Notes under the pieces: model-generated
What the model saw: only the letters and a program-made list of their open reading frames with translations
What the model was told of the DNA's origin: nothing
The model's database searches: none
In this document: piece by piece, positions 15,213 to 18,636 of the stretch
Position numbering within the stretch: position 1 is the stretch's first letter
Layout of the letters: every line of letters starts with the position of its first letter
Position numbers and translations under genes: made by a program
DNA from: Mycoplasma sp. CAG:877
GTDB taxonomy: Bacteria > Bacillota_I > Bacilli_A > RF39 > UBA660
Length of the DNA: 18,636 nt
Direction of reading: 5' to 3'
NCBI GenBank assembly: GCA_000433455.1
Contig: HF992494.1
Span: 73,502 to 92,137, forward strand

Positions 15213-15887
15213 TTATTTCTTACGTCGACTAGGTTTAATAGTCTCAAACGTATCGTAAGAATTGGCAACATATAAATTAGGTTTAGATATAGTGGTTTCT
15301 AATAATGGAGCTACATACTCATTATCTTCATTGGACCATTTCATGTGTTCCGCATCGGAAAAAGTTTTAATAATTAAATTTAAAAATAGAAAACGTCTGT
15401 ATTCACAATGAATACGATATCGACAGTAACGACGTAAAGTGATATCAAGTTCCAACCATTCCTGACAAGTAGTTAAAAATATGATACGGCGTTTACGCAT
15501 TTGAGAAAGAAAATCCATAATTTCAATATCTGCATTAATCTTTGAAGATTTAGTAATAGCGGTAAAAATCTCATCAAAAAAGATAATACAATCGGTTTCA
15601 TTACGTAATTCTAACAAGTCGTCAATATCGCCTATAGGCGTATATTTGACGCCTTGCAGTGACTTTAAATTAGAATAAATACGTTTATCTTTATTTTGAA
15701 GTAAAAATTCAACTACTGAATAAGTTTTAAAATTACCTTGCTTACCATCATAGCAGTAGACACCATAAGGACCATTTTTTATTGGAAATCCCTTTTTAAA
15801 AAATGTTTTCCATTTTATACGTATTTTTTGAGTTAAGCATTTAATAGCAATTATTACTGCACCAAATACTAATATATATTTAACCAT
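15213..15887 (-). CDS. Zot/pI-like phage assembly ATPase
   Basis: Putative filamentous phage assembly motor that uses ATP to drive virion extrusion through the membrane. It has 224 residues. One hydrophobic segment at about 4-20 is at the N-terminus, followed by a basic patch and the ATPase domain. The Walker A-like loop is GKQGNFKT at 48-55, with Phe in place of the last Gly before Lys. The Walker B is CIIFFDEIF near 99-107, followed by FLSQMRKRRIIFLTTCQEW, a typical Zot sensor-1 strand. In Ff pI the membrane segment is C-terminal, so the topology here is different. The C-terminus is short and basic. AGGAGG precedes the start, and the minor coat gene ends 15 bases upstream. Zot assignment rests on motifs plus position. 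Confidence 0.85.
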   Translation of the reverse strand: MVKYILVFGAVIIAIKCLTQKIRIKWKTFFKKGFPIKNGPYGVYCYDGKQGNFKTYSVVEFLLQNKDKRIYSNLKSLQGVKYTPIGDIDDLLELRNETDCIIFFDEIFTAITKSSKINADIEIMDFLSQMRKRRIIFLTTCQEWLELDITLRRYCRYRIHCEYRRFLFLNLIIKTFSDAEHMKWSNEDNEYVAPLLETTISKPNLYVANSYDTFETIKPSRRKK

Positions 15888-15902
15888 AACTAACCTCCTC
15901 TA

Positions 15903-16202
15903 CTATGGTTTTAAAGCCTTATACCAACGTATAGCACTTTTAAATAAATTAATTGATAAAGAACCAGATAAAACAAATACCCAATAACTCACAATAAGAG
16001 CCAAACTAACATCTGTTAATCCAGAAGCGTCTATGGCATAACCAACAATAGTAGTAAGATAATCAAAAAAACTGGCTATAGAATTTAAAGCAGTAGACAA
16101 ATCAGGTAAAAGACTGGCAATAGCCAAGTCAATTGGAGTTAGCAAAACATTAACTAAACCAATGATAAGGTCAAATAAACCAGATAATAATTTTCCAATC
16201 AT
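15903..16202 (-). CDS. Putative minor coat/membrane protein (pVI-like position)
   Basis: A 99-residue, strongly hydrophobic protein. Membrane segments are likely at about 5-33 and 64-90, with an amphipathic stretch between, and it ends in a short basic tail (FKSAIRWYKALKP). Its place between the adsorption protein and the Zot ATPase is that of gene VI in Ff phages, whose product caps the virion end together with pIII. The start ATG overlaps the stop of the adsorption protein gene (ATGA), with GAGGTG as SD. No sequence match is claimed; the call is by location, size and topology. Confidence 0.7.
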   Translation of the reverse strand: MIGKLLSGLFDLIIGLVNVLLTPIDLAIASLLPDLSTALNSIASFFDYLTTIVGYAIDASGLTDVSLALIVSYWVFVLSGSLSINLFKSAIRWYKALKP

Positions 16203-17176
16203 AAATTTAACACCTCGATTTTATCATTATCAGGATTTTGTAAATCTCTAATTTTTTTATAAAAATTTAAACAAACAGTATAAGCAATTAAGCCTGTTGT
16301 TAAAGTCTGCCACAATGTATAAAATACTCCAAAATGTGTCTGATAAATTGATTTCATGCATTGAAGTTGAACCTCTTTTTTTACAAAAGGTAGCTCAAAC
16401 TTTAAAGGCGAACATTTAGCACCTGTTAAAGATTGTAAAAATTTAAGTGGTGCAGTGATAATACCAGAAAGACCATGAGAATTAGAATTATAATTTTTAA
16501 AAAAATTAGAACCTTTAGTTTGAGAGTCAGAAGTATCAGTATCAAGAACATTATCATAAAATTTTTTATTCTCTGATGTTTGTTTATCTATAGCTTGATA
16601 AACTTTATCATTTTCTTGTCCTAGGTAAAAAGAAGTATCTAGATTTATTTGAATATTGTTATAAAAACTATCACTAGGACTAGTAAAATAAATCTGTAAA
16701 ACTCCACTAACAGAATCTACGCTAGAAACATCAAACTTTAAAATTGTTGAATACGAAGAAACAATAGAGAAACGAGATTCTGAATTACCCCAAGAATCTG
16801 TACCAACATAATTAGACGTTAAAGAGTAACCATAAACGCCAGAATCACGAAATTTTGCTGAAGAAATATAAACACCATTGGTAGTAATTACATTAATAAG
16901 CAGATAATCAGAATTAGAAGTATCAATAGAATTAACACCATTAAGAGCTAGATATTTAACAGTATTATTTTCGTAAGTCGATTGATAAGGTATAGAATAT
17001 TGATAAAAATTGTTACCACCATAATTATGATAGCCTAAACTAGTAGAAGAACAATTATCATTTTCACAAATAAACTGGCCACCATTATATACAAATGTTA
17101 CATTTTTAGCAAATACACCAAATGGAAATAAAAATAAAAGAGGTATTAGAAATAATAATATTTTTTTAATTTTCAT
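16199..17176 (-). CDS. Putative adsorption protein (pIII-like)
   Basis: A 325-residue secreted, membrane-anchored protein. The signal peptide is MKIKKILLFLIPLLFLFPF with a likely cut after FGVFA (residue 23). Residues 24-230 are an Asn/Ser/Tyr-rich ectodomain with an N-terminal cysteine pair (C37, C42 region). Near 255-272 the pattern CSPLKFELPF...LQC is followed by one membrane anchor (about 285-303) and a cytoplasmic tail with KIRDLQNPDNDK. This architecture (signal, host-facing domains, C-terminal anchor) is that of the pIII receptor-binding protein, which sets host range. It overlaps its upstream neighbour by 11 bases and the downstream one by four. The ectodomain is not recognisably related to Ff pIII. 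Confidence 0.75.
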   Translation of the reverse strand: MKIKKILLFLIPLLFLFPFGVFAKNVTFVYNGGQFICENDNCSSTSLGYHNYGGNNFYQYSIPYQSTYENNTVKYLALNGVNSIDTSNSDYLLINVITTNGVYISSAKFRDSGVYGYSLTSNYVGTDSWGNSESRFSIVSSYSTILKFDVSSVDSVSGVLQIYFTSPSDSFYNNIQINLDTSFYLGQENDKVYQAIDKQTSENKKFYDNVLDTDTSDSQTKGSNFFKNYNSNSHGLSGIITAPLKFLQSLTGAKCSPLKFELPFVKKEVQLQCMKSIYQTHFGVFYTLWQTLTTGLIAYTVCLNFYKKIRDLQNPDNDKIEVLNL

Positions 17177-17318
17177 CTAACCACCAATCTTTATCGTAAA
17201 GACCAGGACAAGCCTCTATAAACGACAATCTAGCCAAAATACGACCATATAAATATCTTGAGTAGAATAACGATATAATAGCCGTTAAAATGGATAAAAC
17301 TAATAAAAATATAATCAT
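17166..17318 (-). CDS. Small single-span membrane protein (50 aa)
   Basis: Read directly from the minus strand: 50 codons from ATG 17318. One hydrophobic segment at about 2-19 (MIIFLLVLSILTAIISLFY) is followed by a short tail with ACPGLYDKDWWLDEN. The SD AGGAGG lies nine bases upstream, inside the last codons of the preceding gene, and the end overlaps the adsorption protein start by 11 bases, so it is embedded in the operon by translational coupling. It is a candidate small virion or assembly protein; no family recognised. Confidence 0.75.
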   Translation of the reverse strand: MIIFLLVLSILTAIISLFYSRYLYGRILARLSFIEACPGLYDKDWWLDEN

Positions 17319-17319
17319 A

Positions 17320-17640
17320 TTATCTAAACCTCCTAAACATACGTAAAAATATTTTTAAACCAGGATAAAAGAAAATTATGCATAAACTTAAAAATAAAAA
17401 GATTATTTTATCAAAATCATATCTATAGTAAATAACGTCAGTATATGTATTTAAACTATCACAAACTTGATAACTAGAATAACTACTATTACCCTGTCTA
17501 ATTAAGTAATCATTTTTAAAATAAATATCATAATAAGTATTATTATTTTGATTGATTGACTCCCAAACACGTATATAATCATTATTTACCTGATAACAAG
17601 GCTTATTTAAGTATTCAGTGGGTAAATATACCTTAGACAT
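17320..17640 (-). CDS. Phage membrane protein with N-terminal ectodomain (106 aa)
   Basis: A 106-residue protein: a hydrophilic, Tyr/Asn-rich N-terminal domain of about 75 residues with two cysteines (KPCYQVNNDYIRVWE near 13-27 and QVCDSLN near 58-64). One membrane segment follows at about 79-97, then a basic tail (LRMFRRFR). Without a cleavable signal, the N-terminus could be translocated or cytoplasmic. It lies between the small coat-like gene and the 50-residue membrane protein; the SD GGGAGG is inside the preceding gene. It is likely a structural or assembly component of the phage. I recognise no characterised family. Confidence 0.75.
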   Translation of the reverse strand: MSKVYLPTEYLNKPCYQVNNDYIRVWESINQNNNTYYDIYFKNDYLIRQGNSSYSSYQVCDSLNTYTDVIYYRYDFDKIIFLFLSLCIIFFYPGLKIFLRMFRRFR

Positions 17641-17642
17641 GT

Positions 17643-17756
17643 TTAAGACCTCCCAAATAGGAATACACCTATAAAATCAAATAAAATATATAATGCAATT
17701 AATGGAATCATTAAATCGATAAGTTGGGAAATAAAAGTCAAACTAACATCAAACAT
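17643..17756 (-). CDS. Tiny hydrophobic protein (37 aa), pVII/pIX-like
   Basis: Read directly from the minus strand: 37 codons from ATG 17756 with AGGAGG upstream. It begins MFDVSLTFISQLIDLMIP and is hydrophobic almost throughout, ending FGRS. Its size and topology resemble the 32-33-residue pVII/pIX caps of filamentous phages. It sits right behind the coat protein terminator, and its last codons carry the SD of the next gene. Function by analogy only. Confidence 0.7.
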   Translation of the reverse strand: MFDVSLTFISQLIDLMIPLIALYILFDFIGVFLFGRS

Positions 17757-17770
17757 AAAAAACACCTCCT

Positions 17771-17800
17771 AAAATAAAAGAGAACGGAAAAACCGCCCTC
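17771..17800 (-). terminator. Intrinsic terminator behind the major coat gene
   Basis: On the minus strand GAGGGCGG-TTTTT-CCGTTCTC forms an 8-base-pair stem (two G-U pairs) followed by TTTTATTTT. It lies between coat and downstream genes, as the gene VIII terminator does in Ff phages, and should make coat mRNA the most abundant while letting some readthrough pass. Confidence 0.8.
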
Positions 17801-17807
17801 CTCCTTA

Positions 17808-18020
17808 TTAGATATTAGCTTTACCTTTAGAAGCACCTTTAACGGCTTTACGTAATACTTTATAACCGAAAGCAAAACCAATCATAACAATAACAAATGG
17901 AATAATTTCGCTTACAGTACCGAAAAGACCAGCTGAAGTAATACCATCTTTTAATTGTGCAATAATATTAGGCATACCGGTAGTACCAGCAGGAACTTCA
18001 CCTAATAAAAATAAACCCAT
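17808..18020 (-). CDS. Putative major coat protein
   Basis: A 70-residue protein with pVIII layout: a short, slightly acidic N-terminal part (MGLFLLGEVPAGTTGMP), an amphipathic stretch, one membrane-spanning helix at about 37-54 (SEIIPFVIVMIGFAFGY), and a Lys/Arg-rich C-terminus (VLRKAVKGASKGKANI) that would face the packaged ssDNA. No classical cleavable signal peptide, so it may insert by a Sec-independent route. A strong SD (AAAGGAGA) and a dedicated terminator behind the gene fit high expression. GC content is higher than that of its neighbours. Identification rests on topology and location. Confidence 0.8.
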   Translation of the reverse strand: MGLFLLGEVPAGTTGMPNIIAQLKDGITSAGLFGTVSEIIPFVIVMIGFAFGYKVLRKAVKGASKGKANI

Positions 18021-18035
18021 AGAAGAATCTCCTTT

Positions 18036-18272
18036 CTATAATTTTTTTTCTATATTTTGTAAAAAGGAAATCAATTTCCTTAATACCTTGTTTAAAAAAA
18101 TCTTTTTAGATTTTCGATGATAACAAATGTTACAAATATTGTTCAAACTTATTATTATAAGTAGTTCATGATTATATTGATTAATAAAACCTATCTTGTA
18201 GGTACAATATTTAACGACTTTATAGTAATAAGTATCGTAGTTTAAATTATGCCAAATTGTAATATATCTCAT
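18036..18272 (-). CDS. Unrecognised small protein (78 aa)
   Basis: A 78-residue frame that starts inside the stop codon of the preceding gene (TAATG), with no SD of its own, so translation would depend on coupling. It is rich in Ile, Asn, Tyr and Lys. The stretch LNNICNICYHRKSKK recalls the end of HNH nucleases, but the remaining HNH residues are missing and I do not call it one. It precedes the coat gene. The very AT-rich make-up means that a chance reading frame cannot be excluded. Confidence 0.45.
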   Translation of the reverse strand: MRYITIWHNLNYDTYYYKVVKYCTYKIGFINQYNHELLIIISLNNICNICYHRKSKKIFLNKVLRKLISFLQNIEKKL

Positions 18273-18433
18273 TATCTATTTTGATAATACATATTAATTA
18301 ACTCTTTTTCTGCAGGTTCTGGGAAATATTTAACTTTGTAGTTTGGAGTTAATTCGATTTCAATAACAACGTACTTATCACCTTTTTTAGAAATAGCTTC
18401 TTTTAATGTTGCATTTAATAAAATCTCTGACAT
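18272..18433 (-). CDS. First phage gene, small protein (53 aa)
   Basis: The frame is open from 18505, but ATG 18433 has AAAGGAGG eight bases upstream and is the likely start (MSEILLNATLKEAI). The 53 residues alternate beta-prone and charged stretches (KYVVIEIELTPNYKVKYF) with no membrane segment and no signal. Its position right after the promoter and its small beta-rich form recall ssDNA-binding proteins such as Ff pV, or a small regulator, but there is no motif to prove either. The stop overlaps the next start (TAATG). Confidence 0.7.
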   Translation of the reverse strand: MSEILLNATLKEAISKKGDKYVVIEIELTPNYKVKYFPEPAEKELINMYYQNR

Positions 18434-18460
18434 TTTCTGAAACCTCCTTTCAAAAATTTG

Positions 18461-18532
18461 TGTGAAACAATGGCCTTTCTGTCGACAAGTGGAAATTGCA
18501 AACATGTGCCACCGTTCTTTTTATGTTTCACA
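18461..18532 (-). repeat. Long-range inverted repeat in the phage leader
   Basis: A perfect 9-base pair of arms, TGTGAAACA (18461-18469) and TGTTTCACA (18524-18532), encloses 54 bases with an inner GTGG/CCAC stem and the palindrome TGTCGACA. It falls inside the untranslated leader of the first gene. It could be a leader regulatory fold or a packaging signal. Confidence 0.6.
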
Positions 18533-18551
18533 TAGCAACGTTATGTTGCTA
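18533..18551 (-). promoter_or_regulatory. Operator-like inverted repeat at the start site
   Basis: TAGCAAC-N5-GTTGCTA, perfect 7-base arms, just downstream of the -10 box, so a bound protein would block initiation. The decamer TTAGCAACAT (minus strand, 18543-18552) recurs exactly 50 bases away at 18593-18602, where it pairs imperfectly with the -35 region. A repressor-binding pair is likely; the repressor is unknown. Confidence 0.65.
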
Positions 18552-18556
18552 AATTA

Positions 18557-18585
18557 ATAGTACCATAATAATACTAAATAAGCAA
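18557..18585 (-). promoter_or_regulatory. Main phage promoter
   Basis: TTGCTT (-35, 18580-18585), 17-base spacer, TACTAT (-10, 18557-18562) preceded by TGG, an extended -10. It would give a leader of about 115 bases before the first phage gene. Operator-like repeats flank it on both sides. Confidence 0.7.
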
Positions 18586-18636
18586 TACTAAAATGTTGCT
18601 AATTTGCGTCTAGATGTAAAAGTATAATTTTAGTAC

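Larger units (their letters stand above)
14001..18636 (-). mobile_element. Inovirus-like filamentous prophage with plasmid-type replication module
   Basis: About 4.6 kb on one strand in the classical filamentous order: small early genes, major coat protein, small coat/membrane proteins, adsorption protein, minor coat protein, Zot-type ATPase, structured non-coding region, Rep. No terminase, portal, capsid or lysis genes are present. Gene spacing is tight, with ATGA-type overlaps and SD sites inside preceding genes. No integrase, secretin (pIV) or transposase is present; absence of a secretin fits a host without an outer membrane. Both boundaries are approximate: the left lies within the AT-rich gap, and the right is at or beyond the window edge. 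Confidence 0.85.

Noticed and set aside
18036..18272. HNH endonuclease
   Set aside because: Only a C-terminal CxxC-H-like stretch is present; the catalytic His and first Cys pair are missing.

Overview
The window comes from a low-GC, low-G+C-skewed Gram-positive genome, most likely an uncultured Bacillota/Bacilli (RF39- or Erysipelotrichales-like) gut bacterium. The reasons are: very AT-rich coding sequence read with the standard code (TGA is used as stop), strong AGGAGG ribosome binding sites, extended -10 promoters (TGGTATAAT occurs four times), an alanine T-box leader in front of an alaS operon, and the xerD-deoB gene order known from Bacillus. I cannot fix the genus from the sequence alone.

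Positions 1-13.4 kb are chromosomal housekeeping genes. From left to right: the 3'-truncated yigZ/IMPACT gene (-); an AI-2E family permease; a T-box(Ala) leader that controls two small P-loop kinase-like genes, alaS and holA; a DUF3137-lemA pair; tlyA-rsuA (two rRNA modification genes, overlapping); rarA (-); and xerD-deoB. Nearly every transcription unit is closed by a clear intrinsic terminator. A DUF1540 small Cys-rich protein gene (-) follows the shared deoB terminator.

Positions 13.7-14.2 kb are gene-free and extremely AT-rich. They hold four degenerate tandem repeats of 65-67 bp.

Positions 14.2-18.6 kb, all on the minus strand, form a compact filamentous phage (inovirus-like) genome. 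Read in its own direction it has: a promoter with paired TTAGCAACAT operator-like repeats and a structured leader; two small early genes; a 70-aa major coat protein gene followed by its own intrinsic terminator; a string of small, translationally coupled membrane protein genes; a signal-peptide-bearing adsorption protein with a C-terminal anchor; a minor coat protein; a Zot/pI-type assembly ATPase; a highly structured origin region; and a rolling-circle Rep. The Rep is of the pMV158 RepB (Rep_2, HUH) plasmid family, not the Ff gpII type. Just upstream of it lies a double-strand origin whose nick sequence TACTACG/AC sits in the loop of a 6-bp G/C hairpin, essentially as in pMV158 plasmids. Next to that is a three-way-junction fold that is a good candidate for the complementary-strand origin or packaging signal. 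The unit therefore looks like a plasmid replication module joined to a filamentous phage structural module, inserted downstream of deoB. Neither phage-host junction could be placed with confidence, and the right end may lie beyond the window.
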